This document shows, piece after piece, positions 26,805 to 35,216 of a stretch of 64,000 nucleotides of DNA. The DNA is from Streptomyces canus. Lineage in GTDB: Bacteria; Actinomycetota; Actinomycetes; Streptomycetales; Streptomycetaceae. A model generated the notes under the pieces. That model was not told where the DNA came from and did no database searches. It worked only from the letters and a program-made list of their open reading frames with translations. Every line of letters starts with the position of its first letter. Positions within the stretch are counted from its first letter, which is position 1. The DNA is taken from contig NZ_JAUSYQ010000002.1 of assembly GCF_030816965.1 (NCBI RefSeq), positions 9,290,001 through 9,354,000 on the forward strand, given 5' to 3'. The position numbers were made by a program, and so were the translations under genes.

Positions 26805-27293
26805 TCAGTCCACGTCCACATGGTCGAAGGTCCGCAGCATCTCCTTCAGGACGCGCGCGCAGGCCCGCAGTTCGGCGTCCGTCAGATCGCCGCCGACCTG
26901 CCGGTTCAGGGCGTGCTCGCGGGCGAGGATCGCGTCGATGACGGCCTCGCCCTCGGCGGTGATCCGGATCAGCGAGGACCGCTGGTGTGCGGGGTTCGGT
27001 GTGGCCTCCGCCCAGCCCGCCGCCACCGCGTCGTTGACCATGCGCTGCACGAACTGCCGGGTCAGCGCCATGAGCCGGGCCATCTGAGGCACCGTCATGG
27101 CGCCGTACCGGCGCAGCAGGACCAGTACGGAGCGCACGCCGACGGAGACCCCCTCGATCTGTTGGCTCTGTTCGAGCTTGCGCAGGCCGCGTCGGTAGAG
27201 GGCGCCGATCAGGTCGAACACCTCGGAGACGCGGTGGCCGAGTTCGTCGGGGGGAAGCGGGGCGTCGATGTCGTTCACCCGCTCATCATGCAC
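26805..27293 (-). CDS. MarR-family transcriptional regulator
   Basis: A 162-residue MarR-type winged-helix protein. Helical dimer segments flank the DNA-binding domain (about 55-115: MTVPQMARLMALTRQFVQRMVND, wing with RSSLIRITAEGEAV). Start ATG 27293 or GTG 27278. It is divergent from the alpha/beta hydrolase, and the 57-bp gap plus the hydrolase start codon holds two copies of the inverted repeat TGACA-N7-TGTCA, very likely its operators. It should repress both itself and the hydrolase until a small ligand or oxidation releases it. Confidence 0.87.
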   Translation of the reverse strand: MHDERVNDIDAPLPPDELGHRVSEVFDLIGALYRRGLRKLEQSQQIEGVSVGVRSVLVLLRRYGAMTVPQMARLMALTRQFVQRMVNDAVAAGWAEATPNPAHQRSSLIRITAEGEAVIDAILAREHALNRQVGGDLTDAELRACARVLKEMLRTFDHVDVD

Positions 27294-27303
27294 CGGCTCA
27301 TCA

Positions 27304-27320
27304 TGACAGCCTGGTTGTCA
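27304..27320. promoter_or_regulatory. MarR operator candidate, copy 1
   Basis: TGACAGCCTGGTTGTCA: perfect 5-base inverted half-sites TGACA/TGTCA with a 7-bp spacer, 11 bases before the MarR start. Copy 2 lies 31 bp away centre to centre, about three helical turns, so two dimers would sit on one face. Confidence 0.72.
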
Positions 27321-27334
27321 AAGTCGCCAGAAGA

Positions 27335-27351
27335 TGACACCTTGGTTGTCA
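27335..27351. promoter_or_regulatory. MarR operator candidate, copy 2, overlapping the hydrolase start codon
   Basis: TGACACCTTGGTTGTCA matches copy 1 at 14 of 17 positions. Its last base is the A of the hydrolase ATG, so a bound repressor would cover the translation start and, if the transcript is leaderless, the transcription start. Confidence 0.72.
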
Positions 27352-28196
27352 TGACAGTCGCTTCGGAACTGAGCTTTTTCGCGTCCACCGACGGGGACAT
27401 CGCCTATCTCGACACCGGAACCGGGGACCCTGTGGTCCTGCTGCACGCCGGCTACGTCGACCACCGCCTCTTCGAGGCCCAGACACCGGTCCTCGCCGCC
27501 GACCACCGCGTCATCGCCGTCGACATCCGCGGCCACGGCTGGACCGCCAACGCGACCCGGCCCTTCCGCTGGGCCGACGACCTCGCCGGACTGCTGCGCC
27601 ACCTCGACGCGGGCCCCGCGGTCCTGGTCGGTGTCTCGATGGGCGGGGCCGTCGCCGGTGACACGGCGATCGAGTATCCGGAACTGGTCCGGGGGATCGT
27701 CCTGAGCGGGGCCTCGGTCAGCGACTTCGAGTACACCCACGAGGTGACCCGACAGAGAGTGGCCGAGTCCCACCGGACCCTGCACTCGGGCGACATCGAG
27801 GGCTGGCTCAAGGTGTTCCTGCGGTCCGTCGCGGGCCCCTTCCGCGAGCCCGACGAGACCGACCCGCGGATCCTGGACCACCTGCGCGAGATGGCCCTGC
27901 ACACCATCTCCAAGCACACGCCGGGCGAACGGAACTGGCACGTGCCCATGACCGACACCTGGGCCCGGGTCCCGAAGATCGACGTCCCGGTCCTCACCGT
28001 CAACGGCACGCTCGACTCCCCGGACCTGCTCGCCGACGCGGAACGCTTCGCCGACACCGCTCAGAACGGCCGCTCGGTGCTGGTGGAGGGCACCTCGCAC
28101 TTCCCGAACCTGGAGAAGCCCGAGGAGTTCAACGCGATTGTGCTGGACTTCCTGCGCTCGCTCCAACACCCCGCCGGCACCGACCGCTTGTACTAG
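27351..28196 (+). CDS. Alpha/beta hydrolase under MarR control
   Basis: A 281-residue alpha/beta-hydrolase. GDPVVLLHAGYVDHRLF gives the oxyanion region, the nucleophile elbow is VGVSMGGAVA (Ser about 95), the acid is in the NGTLDSPDLL loop and the histidine in GTSHFPNLEKPEEF. The layout is that of lactonase or C-C hydrolase-like members; the substrate is unknown. ATG 27351 has no Shine-Dalgarno sequence, so a leaderless mRNA is likely. The frame is open further upstream, but that part only opposes the MarR gene. Tight coupling to a MarR protein suggests a detoxification or aromatic-ester role. Confidence 0.87.
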   Translation: MTVASELSFFASTDGDIAYLDTGTGDPVVLLHAGYVDHRLFEAQTPVLAADHRVIAVDIRGHGWTANATRPFRWADDLAGLLRHLDAGPAVLVGVSMGGAVAGDTAIEYPELVRGIVLSGASVSDFEYTHEVTRQRVAESHRTLHSGDIEGWLKVFLRSVAGPFREPDETDPRILDHLREMALHTISKHTPGERNWHVPMTDTWARVPKIDVPVLTVNGTLDSPDLLADAERFADTAQNGRSVLVEGTSHFPNLEKPEEFNAIVLDFLRSLQHPAGTDRLY

Positions 28197-28244
28197 CACC
28201 CGAAAGGGCTGCGCGAGGAGGTGCTCGCCTGACCCCGAGCAGGC

Positions 28245-28706
28245 TTATGGCACCACGGTCACCGGCCACCGCCCCGCCTTGACCAGCCGCACCGCGACGG
28301 AACCGACGATCCGGTGGCCGGCCTGCTCCGAGGCTCCTACGACGACCGCGTCGGCCTTGAGCTCGTCCGCCGCCTTCGTCAGCCCGCTGTAGGGGTCGCC
28401 ACGGAAGGTGTGGAACTCCCAGCGCACATCGAATATCCCCTTGTTCTGCTCGGTCGCGTGCCGGATCTGGGCGACCAGGTCCTCGGCGATCTCGTCGGTC
28501 GTCTCGGCGACCGGCGCGCCGAGCGCGGCGCCCGAGGCGATCACCGGCTGGACGTACACGACGGCGAGCAGCGCGTGCTGCCGCCGGGCCAGACCGCCGG
28601 CGTATGCCGCGGCGCGGAGCGAGGAGTCGGAGCCGTCCACGCCGACGACGATGACCTTGGGCCCGTCCGTGCCCCGCTCGAACTGGTGCGCATGCTGTTC
28701 CGTCAC
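28245..28706 (-). CDS. Universal stress protein (UspA family)
   Basis: A 153-residue single-domain USP. The first strand VIVVGVDGSDSSLRAA and the C-terminal ATP-binding loop VVVGASEQAGHRIVGSVA (G-x2-G-x9-GS type) are clear, and PVTVVP ends the sheet. GTG 28706 is my choice because the fold begins soon after; upstream residues in frame are not USP-like. No ribosome site is evident there, so the start is uncertain. Probably an ATP-binding stress protein; its partner process is unknown. Confidence 0.83.
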   Translation of the reverse strand: MTEQHAHQFERGTDGPKVIVVGVDGSDSSLRAAAYAGGLARRQHALLAVVYVQPVIASGAALGAPVAETTDEIAEDLVAQIRHATEQNKGIFDVRWEFHTFRGDPYSGLTKAADELKADAVVVGASEQAGHRIVGSVAVRLVKAGRWPVTVVP

Positions 28707-29023
28707 GGCTGTGAGGCTATCGGAAGCCGCAGGTCCAGGCGGCATTCGGGGACCCGTCGACATGGGTGGGCAAGTTCTGGCGAAATGGGGCACCCGAGGG
28801 GCGGGCCGCGAGCGGGCCGCCACCGAAGCCCGCCGCCGCCCTCGGCACCCGGCCTCGCCGGAGGGGACGAGGCCGGGGCCGAAGCCGATTGCCCTCGTAC
28901 GACGTCGGCCTGACGTTCCGCCATGCCGACGGACACGTCTTCACTGGGCCGGGTGGGTGTAATCGTGCCGCCGCACCGGTGTTGCTGAGGTGCGTCTAAG
29001 CTCCGCCGGGCGACTGATGAGTC
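28707..29023. other. 317-bp intergenic region with a hairpin, between divergent genes
   Basis: No gene seen. It lies between the divergent universal stress protein and polysaccharide deacetylase genes, so it should hold both promoters. A perfect 9-bp inverted repeat, CCGGCCTCG (28849-28857) and CGAGGCCGG (28868-28876), could be an operator or a leader hairpin. The deacetylase start at 29024 has no strong ribosome site. Confidence 0.5.
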
Positions 29024-29890
29024 ATGACGAAGGATCAGTTGCTCACACGGCTGTCGTCGACGGCGGTGGTGCTCACCCGGCGTCGGGCCCTGGTGGCCGG
29101 CGCCGCCGCGGTCGGGGCCGCCGGCACGGCCGGAGTGCTCGCTGCGGTCACCGGCAAGGAGCCGGTCGGGCCGGCGCTCCCCGCCGCCGGCCCACCGGCC
29201 CACCGCGCGGTCAAGTCCTCGGCCTACCGCCTCCAGCCCCTGACCGGCTACGGCCCGCCGCACGCCGCCCGCCGGAAGACGCTGGTGCGCCACGAGCCGT
29301 TGCTGAAGGTCTCCGGACGCGGCAGGACCATGGTGCTGACCTTCGACGACGGACCCGACCCCCGCTACACCCCGCACATCCTGGACACGCTGGCCGAGTA
29401 CGACGTACGGGCGATGTTCTTCGTGTGCGGGGAGATGGCGGTCGACAACCAGGACCTGCTGGCCCGGATGTCCGACGAGGGGCACGTCGTCGGCAACCAC
29501 ACCTGGTCCCACCCCCTGCTCACCCGGCTCACCCGCTCCCGCATCCGCTCCGAGATGGAACGCACCTGCGACGTCATCGAGGACGCCTACGGCGAGCGGC
29601 CCGAATGGTTCCGTGCTCCCTACGGTGCCTGGAACCGCGCCGCCTTCCAGCTCGGCGCCGAGCTCGGCATGGAACCCCTCGCGTGGACCGTCGACACCCT
29701 CGACTGGACCACCCCGGGCACCCGCCGCATCGTCGGCACGGTGGAGAACGGCGCCGCCCCCGGCGTCGTGGTGCTCTCGCACGACGCCGGGGGCGACCGC
29801 TCCCAGAGCGTCCGGGCGCTGCGCGACTATCTGCCGCAGCTCATCGATTCCGGCTATCACATCACCGTCCCGCGACGGCAGTACGTCTAG
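29024..29890 (+). CDS. Polysaccharide deacetylase (carbohydrate esterase 4), Tat-like export signal
   Basis: A 288-residue exported NodB-type deacetylase. The N-terminus has a twin-arginine-like region (LTRRRALVAGAAAVGAAG). The catalytic domain starts about residue 100: MVLTFDDGPDP gives the base and metal aspartates, VVGNHTWSHPLL the two metal histidines, WFRAPYGAWN motif 3, and PGVVVLSHDAGGDRS the C-terminal acid region. It would remove acetyl groups from peptidoglycan, chitin or another surface glycan. Lies next to the sortase gene, convergent, stops 30 bases apart. Confidence 0.9.
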   Translation: MTKDQLLTRLSSTAVVLTRRRALVAGAAAVGAAGTAGVLAAVTGKEPVGPALPAAGPPAHRAVKSSAYRLQPLTGYGPPHAARRKTLVRHEPLLKVSGRGRTMVLTFDDGPDPRYTPHILDTLAEYDVRAMFFVCGEMAVDNQDLLARMSDEGHVVGNHTWSHPLLTRLTRSRIRSEMERTCDVIEDAYGERPEWFRAPYGAWNRAAFQLGAELGMEPLAWTVDTLDWTTPGTRRIVGTVENGAAPGVVVLSHDAGGDRSQSVRALRDYLPQLIDSGYHITVPRRQYV

Positions 29891-29920
29891 CCGGAACGCG
29901 CCCGCCGGGTCGGGGAACGC

Positions 29921-30592
29921 TCAGCGGACCTCGACCAGGCGGGCGAAGGCGACGACGTTTCCGTCGTAGCCGTTGTGCTTGGAAAATCCGCCCCCGCAGG
30001 TGATGACCCGCAATTCGGGGGTCCCCTTGGAGCCGTAGACACGATCTCCGGGGAAATTGTTCTTCTCGAATACCTCGACGCCGTAGATCTCGAAGACGGC
30101 CGTCTTTCCGTCCTTGCGCCTGATCTCGACGCGATTTCCCTTCTTCAGGGCCCCGAGTCCGTAGAACACGGCGGGGCCCTGTTTGTTGTCGACATGGCCG
30201 ACGACGACCGCGGTGCCCTTCTCGCCGGGGGAGACCGCGCCGGTGAACCAGCCGGCCAGATTCGGGTCCTCCGGCGGCGGCGCGCCGACCCAGCCGTCCG
30301 AGTCCAGGCCGACGGGCAGCATCGGCGCGTCGACCCGGATCGCCGGGATGGAGACCCGGTCGGGCGCGGCGTACGGCAGGGGAGCGGGGGCGTTGCCGAA
30401 GGCGGTGCCGTGCACCCGGCTGTCCGCCGCGGCCGCCGACGCGGGTTGCGGCGGGCCGACGTCGAACTCCCCCGAACCGTTCCGAATGAGCGCGAGACCG
30501 GTCAGCAGAACAAGCGCTATCACGCCCCAGGGAGCGCGCTTCTTCCGCCGCTCCTCCTCTTCGGCCAGCTCGGCCAGCTCGGACGCAGACAT
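29921..30592 (-). CDS. Class F sortase
   Basis: A 223-residue membrane-bound sortase. One N-terminal transmembrane helix (about 22-38, GVIALVLLTGLALIRNG), a Pro/Ala-rich linker, then the sortase barrel with catalytic histidine in TAVVVGHVDNKQGPAVF and cysteine in LRVITCGGGFSKH. The short actinobacterial form without other domains is class F. ATG 30592 has GAGAGGGGA upstream; longer openings of the frame lack one. Class F enzymes are thought to join or trim surface proteins; two membrane-anchored secreted proteins follow, though neither has an obvious LPxTG motif. Confidence 0.88.
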   Translation of the reverse strand: MSASELAELAEEEERRKKRAPWGVIALVLLTGLALIRNGSGEFDVGPPQPASAAAADSRVHGTAFGNAPAPLPYAAPDRVSIPAIRVDAPMLPVGLDSDGWVGAPPPEDPNLAGWFTGAVSPGEKGTAVVVGHVDNKQGPAVFYGLGALKKGNRVEIRRKDGKTAVFEIYGVEVFEKNNFPGDRVYGSKGTPELRVITCGGGFSKHNGYDGNVVAFARLVEVR

Positions 30593-30925
30593 TGACTTCC
30601 CCTCTCGACGCGGCCGTCGCCACGTCATTCGCGCATACGAGAACGCTAAGTCCGGCGCGCGAAACCAGCGACGGGGCGGCGGCGAACGGGTGGCTCCCGG
30701 ACGCGCGTGGTGCGCCATCCGAGTTGCCGTGAGCAGGAATTTTCTGACGGTCCGTGACCTGCGGAGATATCCGATTGTGCGCTTTTCGTTCGGCGTGTCC
30801 TCTCACCAGTACGGACCAGTGCCGAAATGCGGGCTTGCGCACGGCATCTGAGGGTCTTCCTGGGAGGCGTTTTCTCGCCGATCCACCGGGGACCGTTCCC
30901 GGGGCGTCTCCCGCGGAGGATTCAC
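30593..30925. other. 333-bp divergent promoter region
   Basis: No gene seen. It separates the sortase from the first secreted anchor protein and must hold both promoters. The 3' end carries a strong GGAGG ribosome site at 30914-30918. I could not define convincing -35/-10 boxes or an operator. Confidence 0.5.
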
Positions 30926-31417
30926 ATGCGTACTACCAGTGCCCTGGCGGCCGCCGGCGCCGCGGTCGCCGTGCTCGGACTCGCCGCCCCGGCGGCCGTC
31001 GCGCGGGACGGCATGAACCTGAGCCCCAGCAACGTCGTCGCCCTTCCCAGCGTCATCGCCCGGGGCGGACAGCTGACCATCACCGTCAACAACTGCACCG
31101 GCAACGCCACCGCGAGCTCGGACGCGTTCCGGACGATCAGGCTGAGGACGGGGCCCAACAACCTGGCGACGGGACGCGCCACGGTCAACCGGAACGCGGC
31201 CACGGGATCGCACAGCATCAGTGTCGTCTGCCACAACGGCACCGTGATCAACCCCACGGCCTTCACCGTCATCGGCGGAGTCCGCGGCGGCCTCGGTGGC
31301 AGCAGCTCCGCCGGGGCCACCCCGACCGACATGGCCATCGGCGGCGGTCTCGTGGCCCTCGCCGTCATCGGCGGCGGGGTGTTCTGGATGCGCCGGCGGT
31401 CCGAGAAGCACATCTGA
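30926..31417 (+). CDS. Secreted, C-terminally membrane-anchored protein (sortase-locus paralogue A)
   Basis: A 163-residue exported protein of unknown function. A signal peptide (about 1-26, ending AVAR) precedes a small beta-rich domain with NLSPSNVVALPSVIARGGQ and a cysteine pair (NNCTGNA, SVVCHNG). After a Gly/Ser linker comes one C-terminal helix (DMAIGGGLVALAVIGGGVFW) and a basic tail (MRRRSEKHI). This is the layout of a sortase substrate, but no LPxTG-like pentapeptide precedes the helix. It is clearly related to the protein at 31521-32057. GGAGG precedes the ATG. Confidence 0.8.
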   Translation: MRTTSALAAAGAAVAVLGLAAPAAVARDGMNLSPSNVVALPSVIARGGQLTITVNNCTGNATASSDAFRTIRLRTGPNNLATGRATVNRNAATGSHSISVVCHNGTVINPTAFTVIGGVRGGLGGSSSAGATPTDMAIGGGLVALAVIGGGVFWMRRRSEKHI

Positions 31418-31463
31418 TCTCCGCCCCCTTCGGAGATTTCCGACCGTACGCGGCACAGGCCTT

Positions 31464-31495
31464 CGCCCCGGATTCCGAGAGGAACCACCGGGGCG
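31464..31495. terminator. Possible bidirectional hairpin between convergent genes
   Basis: CGCCCCGG (31464-31471) pairs with CCGGGGCG (31488-31495) over a 16-base loop, between the convergent ends of the two secreted-protein genes. Confidence 0.4.
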
Positions 31496-31520
31496 GAGGT
31501 CTGCGCGCCCGGCGGAGCCG

Positions 31521-32057
31521 TCACGCGTCGTCCTCGCCGGTGCCACGACGGGAGAAGTGGTACGCCGCCCCGACCGACCCCGTGATCAGCGCGGCGCCCA
31601 TGCCGAGCTCCTTGAGGTCGAAACCGGCGATGCTGCTGCCGCCCTCACCGGCGTGCACACCCCGGTCGGGGTGGAGCGGCATCGGTGTCGGACCGTCCGG
31701 GTGGCCGCCTGCGATGGTCACACTCGTGGACCCGCTCACGCCGTCGCAGGTGAACGTCACTCGGTACACCGAACCGGGTCTGGCGTCCCAGTCGACGATG
31801 GCCGTCGCGTAACTCTTGTGCGGCGGGATGATGACGGTGTCGAGTACCGCCGATGTGACGGTCGCCGAGCCCCTGCAGCCGTCGTGGTTGCGTTCCAGCA
31901 GGAGCGCCACCTGTCCGCCCGCGGCGATGGTCGAGGGCAGGACGCTGAAACCGAAGGGCGTGATGTTGGTGTCGGCCTTCGCCACGGCGGCCGGTGCGGA
32001 GAAGGTCAGGGCGGTCGCGCCCAGCAGTGCGGCCGCGGCGACGCGTATCACGCGCAT
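31521..32057 (-). CDS. Secreted, C-terminally membrane-anchored protein (sortase-locus paralogue B)
   Basis: A 178-residue exported protein of unknown function: signal peptide (about 1-27), beta-rich domain with NITPFGFSVLPSTIAAGGQVALL and two cysteines (DGCRGSA, TFTCDGVSG), then a C-terminal hydrophobic segment (LGMGAALITGSVGAAYHF) and a charged tail. The order LPS-IA-GGQ then N..C.G.A repeats that of the protein at 30926-31417, so they share one domain. Again no LPxTG motif is seen. The disulphide-like pair suggests a stable outer domain. Confidence 0.8.
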   Translation of the reverse strand: MRVIRVAAAALLGATALTFSAPAAVAKADTNITPFGFSVLPSTIAAGGQVALLLERNHDGCRGSATVTSAVLDTVIIPPHKSYATAIVDWDARPGSVYRVTFTCDGVSGSTSVTIAGGHPDGPTPMPLHPDRGVHAGEGGSSIAGFDLKELGMGAALITGSVGAAYHFSRRGTGEDDA

Positions 32058-32262
32058 GGTGGTTCCTCCGGTCCCCGAGGAGCAGCTGCGGACCCTCTCC
32101 GCCTTCGTCGGAAATGCGCCTCGATGACCGAAACGCTAGGAACAGCTGTCCGTCCGCGCGATCGCTGTCGCTCCGAATGGGGCATATGTGTGGGCCGCTC
32201 AGGGGACGCCGACGGCGTGTCGGACGCCGGACATCCCCGATGTGCCCGGGTGGGACGCGTCG

Positions 32263-33027
32263 TCAGCCCTTGATGTCCGGGAAGAGGACGAGGAACGGCT
32301 CCGCGGACGCCGTGATGCCACGGCTGTAGGGGGCGTCGAAGTCCCAGATCAGGAAGAGCAGGAAGGCGATCAGCGCGGAGAACAGGCCGGCCAGGATCAG
32401 CTCGCGTGTCGTACGCCGGATCTGCAGCGCGAAGACCATGCCGATGGTGACGACGCCGCCGCCCAGCAGGCCGAACCAGACCACCCCGGGCATGGTGGGC
32501 TCGACCGAATTCGCGCGGGCGTTGCGGGCCTGGTCCACGGCCGCCACCTGGTCGACGAGCGGCTGGTAGGCCTGGGCCTCGAAGTCGGTCTTCGGCTGGT
32601 AGGAGGTGACGTCCGTGCGGAGCCGGTCGAGGAGTTCGGTGCCGCGCCCGGTCATGCGGCGGTGGTCGGCCATCTCCTCCCACTCGGTGGTGACGACGTG
32701 TCCGGCATAGGCGTTGACATCGTCCCGAATGCGGTCACGGGTGTCGGCCGGATAGACCTGGACCCGCTCCGAGATCTCGTGCAGCGCCTGGGCCTCCGCC
32801 TGGACGTGGTCCTGGGCGGAGCTGCGGGCCTCCCAGACGCCCGCGATGGCCAGACCCAGGACGATGGCGTACACCACCCCGATCCACATCGTCATGTACT
32901 CGATGACGTCGGGGGTCTCGCTGGGATCCTCGTCCACGGGTGCCGCCTTGTGGCGGATGAGCGTGATGGCGACCACCACGGCGCATGCGGCCAGCATCGC
33001 GAGGACGAGAACAAGCCATTCCGGCAA
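32263..33027 (-). CDS. DUF4239 (bestrophin-like) membrane protein
   Basis: A 254-residue membrane protein. Hydrophobic segments: about 4-22, 45-65 (MTMWIGVVYAIVLGLAIAGVWEA), 181-202 and 209-229. A long helical outer loop lies between (HEISERVQVYPADTRDRIRDD). This pattern and the IAGVWEARSSAQDHVQAEAQAL stretch match DUF4239, thought to be related to bestrophin-like channels; function unproven. Start is TTG 33027 with GGAGG 7 bases upstream. It follows the proline-rich protein gene after 21 bases, so both probably share a transcript. Confidence 0.82.
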   Translation of the reverse strand: MPEWLVLVLAMLAACAVVVAITLIRHKAAPVDEDPSETPDVIEYMTMWIGVVYAIVLGLAIAGVWEARSSAQDHVQAEAQALHEISERVQVYPADTRDRIRDDVNAYAGHVVTTEWEEMADHRRMTGRGTELLDRLRTDVTSYQPKTDFEAQAYQPLVDQVAAVDQARNARANSVEPTMPGVVWFGLLGGGVVTIGMVFALQIRRTTRELILAGLFSALIAFLLFLIWDFDAPYSRGITASAEPFLVLFPDIKG

Positions 33028-33048
33028 GGGATGCCTCCAGGATCGGCA

Positions 33049-33717
33049 CTAGCGGGGCCGCAGGGCGGCCACGGCGACCACCGCGGGCGCGGTGATGAGC
33101 AGGACGTAGATCACGGGCGAGGTCGTGCTGTGCGTGGACCGGTCGGGCGCCTTCGCGTGGTGGTGGGCCGGGTAGGTCACCGGGGTCGCGGAGGGGCCTG
33201 GGGCCGGCCTGGGCGGTGGCTTCCGCGTCGGCGTCGGCGTCGGGGTGGGAGCCGGTGACGGGGTGGGAACGGGGGGCGTTGTGGGGCGCGGCCGCGGTGC
33301 GGCCGGTTGCGGTGCCGGTGCGGGGGGCGGGGGCGGGGGAGCCGGCGGCTCGGGTGTCGGCGTCGGTTTGGGCTTCGGCGGCTTCTGCGTCGGTGTCGGC
33401 GTGGGGTCGGGAGCAGGGGTCGGCGTACACGGAGGCTCGGAGGGTGGGGGAGTCGCAGTGGGAGGGGGAGTGGGCGGGGGTGGAGGCTCGGGCTTCGGGC
33501 ACGGCGGGAGAGTGGGCCAGGTGGGGCTTCCGGCGACCGCCACTGCCTCCGCGCCGTCGGGGCCGACAGAGGCGTACGCGCAGGCATCCGCCTCGGCCAC
33601 CCCGGCCGTGGGACCGATGAGCGCCCACGTCAACGTCAGCAGGGCCAACACCCGTAAGGCGGAGGTTGATTGGGGTGATGCGGGTCGATGCACGACGGAG
33701 ATCATGAGGCCTGCCAC
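33049..33717 (-). CDS. Proline-rich exported protein with C-terminal membrane anchor
   Basis: A 222-residue protein: N-terminal hydrophobic signal (about 20-42), a short Cys-containing segment, then about 110 residues dominated by Pro, Thr, Lys and Ala (PTPTPTQKPPKPKPTP-like), and a C-terminal hydrophobic helix (VIYVLLITAPAVVAVAAL) with RPR tail. Such regions span the peptidoglycan. No enzyme domain is seen. Start may be GTG/ATG 33717 or ATG 33702. The reverse strand also gives long Gly-rich frames here, artefacts of the proline bias. Confidence 0.72.
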   Translation of the reverse strand: MAGLMISVVHRPASPQSTSALRVLALLTLTWALIGPTAGVAEADACAYASVGPDGAEAVAVAGSPTWPTLPPCPKPEPPPPPTPPPTATPPPSEPPCTPTPAPDPTPTPTQKPPKPKPTPTPEPPAPPPPPPAPAPQPAAPRPRPTTPPVPTPSPAPTPTPTPTRKPPPRPAPGPSATPVTYPAHHHAKAPDRSTHSTTSPVIYVLLITAPAVVAVAALRPR

Positions 33718-33966
33718 GCCCTCTCACGCGCGGGCGCGAAGGGATTGGTCCGAAGGAGGGGCAAAGGACCGCCCGATGTTTGAATTCCCGGCGCTCGTCC
33801 GTCCGGTGGGGGGTACATCTGTGCGGTCTGAGGCGGGTGTGCTCACAGCTTCCGAAAAGAAATATGCGGGACGGTTGAACACAACCCCTGCTCCGGTGCG
33901 TACCCATTGTCGTGCGGCGGCGCAGCAGGGCGCTGCAACACCCTTTTGAATTATGGGGAGTTGACG

Positions 33967-34932
33967 ATGAAGACCTCCTGGCGGAACGCCTCACTCGTGG
34001 CAAGCGCCGCGGCGGTGCTGGTGCTGACGACGGCGTGCGGTCAGGAAGGCGGCACGTCGTCGGTGGGCAGCCAGAACGTCGGTGCCACGGCGGCGGCGGG
34101 CGGTTACGGCGGTGTCGGCTCCGGTATCGGGACCGGGACCAGCCCGAGCCCCAGCTCGACCGTGGGCGGTGGCCAGGGGAACCTGGGAGCCCAGTCGGCC
34201 TCGGCCGGCAAGCTCGAGGTTTCCGCGAACGCCGAGCTCGGGGACGTGCTGACCGACAGCGCCGGTCTCAGCCTCTACCGCTTCGACGAGGACACCGCCG
34301 AGCCGCCGAAGTCGAACTGCAACGGCGACTGCGCAACTGCCTGGCCGCCGGTACCCGCGAACGACGCCTCGGCCGGCGCCGGTATCGACAAGGCGCTGCT
34401 CGGTGAGGTGACCCGGGCCGACGGCAGCAAGCAGCTGACCATCGGCGGCTGGCCGGCCTACCGCTATGCGAAGGACACCAAGGCCGGCGATCTGACCGGC
34501 CAGGGCGTGGGCGGCAAGTGGTACGCGCTGGCGCCCACGGGCAAGAAGGCGTCGGTCGCCAGCCTGCCCGGACTGTCCACGCGCAACGACCCCAACCTGG
34601 GCGAGATCGTCGTCGACAAGAACGGCATGACGGTCTACCGCTTCGCCAAGGACAAGGCCTGGCCCGAGCCGGTCTCCAACTGCACCGGTGCCTGCCTGGA
34701 GAAGTGGCCGGTCGTGGCGCCGGTATCGGCGAACGACACCAAGGACGTCCAGAAGAAGGGCCTGATGAGCTTCACCCGTTCCGACGGCGTCAAGCAGCAG
34801 ACGGTCAACTGCTCCCCCATCTACACCTTCGCGGCGGACAAGCAGCCCGGCGACACCAACGGCCAGGGCGTCGGCGGCACCTGGTACGCCGTCCGTCCCA
34901 ACGGAGAGATGGTCGGCGTCTCCGACAAGTGA
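33967..34932 (+). CDS. SCO0930-type lipoprotein with two COG4315-like repeats
   Basis: A 321-residue lipoprotein: signal with lipobox LTTAC, Gly/Ser linker to about residue 75, then two similar domains (about 85-195 and 205-315). Each has a YRF strand (GLSLYRFDEDT; GMTVYRFAKDK), a cysteine pair in NCNGDCATAWPP / NCTGACLEKWPV, and an end GQGVGGKWYAL / GQGVGGTWYAV. This matches the family named after S. coelicolor SCO0930; function unknown. GGGGAG precedes ATG 33967. A strong terminator follows the gene. Confidence 0.86.
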   Translation: MKTSWRNASLVASAAAVLVLTTACGQEGGTSSVGSQNVGATAAAGGYGGVGSGIGTGTSPSPSSTVGGGQGNLGAQSASAGKLEVSANAELGDVLTDSAGLSLYRFDEDTAEPPKSNCNGDCATAWPPVPANDASAGAGIDKALLGEVTRADGSKQLTIGGWPAYRYAKDTKAGDLTGQGVGGKWYALAPTGKKASVASLPGLSTRNDPNLGEIVVDKNGMTVYRFAKDKAWPEPVSNCTGACLEKWPVVAPVSANDTKDVQKKGLMSFTRSDGVKQQTVNCSPIYTFAADKQPGDTNGQGVGGTWYAVRPNGEMVGVSDK

Positions 34933-34951
34933 CGGCGGTCTCGCCCGAACC

Positions 34952-34997
34952 ACCGGTCCGCCCCCTCCGCGCCGCACGGAGGGGGCGGACCGGTTTT
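34952..34997 (+). terminator. Strong rho-independent terminator
   Basis: Perfect 18-bp stem, ACCGGTCCGCCCCCTCCG (34952-34969) with its complement at 34977-34994, loop of 7, then TTT. It lies 20 bases after the lipoprotein stop. This is the clearest terminator in the window. Confidence 0.92.
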
Positions 34998-35216
34998 GCC
35001 GTCATTCCCCCCAACTCACCGCGAGTCGGCGCCCGCTCCGGAACTCTCCGGAGTGCGGCGCCTACTTTTCGTAGGGAATCCACGCCGTCCCGCAGCGGCA
35101 CGTGCCGCAGGCAGTGACCGGGAACGGACGGTCAATTTCCGTTTCCACTCGCTCCGTTGGCGGTCGATCAGTAGCCTCAGCTCGAACACCGGATCGTCTA
35201 CGCCTTGGAGAGATAC

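Noticed and set aside
24213..33754. The 13-mer GGATTGGTCCGAA shared by 24213-24225 and 33742-33754
   Set aside because: In 64 kb, many shared 13-mers are expected by chance, and the flanks differ; no promoter pattern is evident.
33216..33949. Long plus-strand Gly-rich and Ser/Ala-rich frames opposite the proline-rich protein
   Set aside because: They are complements of Pro/Thr codons; the minus-strand protein has a signal peptide, an anchor and a ribosome-site context.
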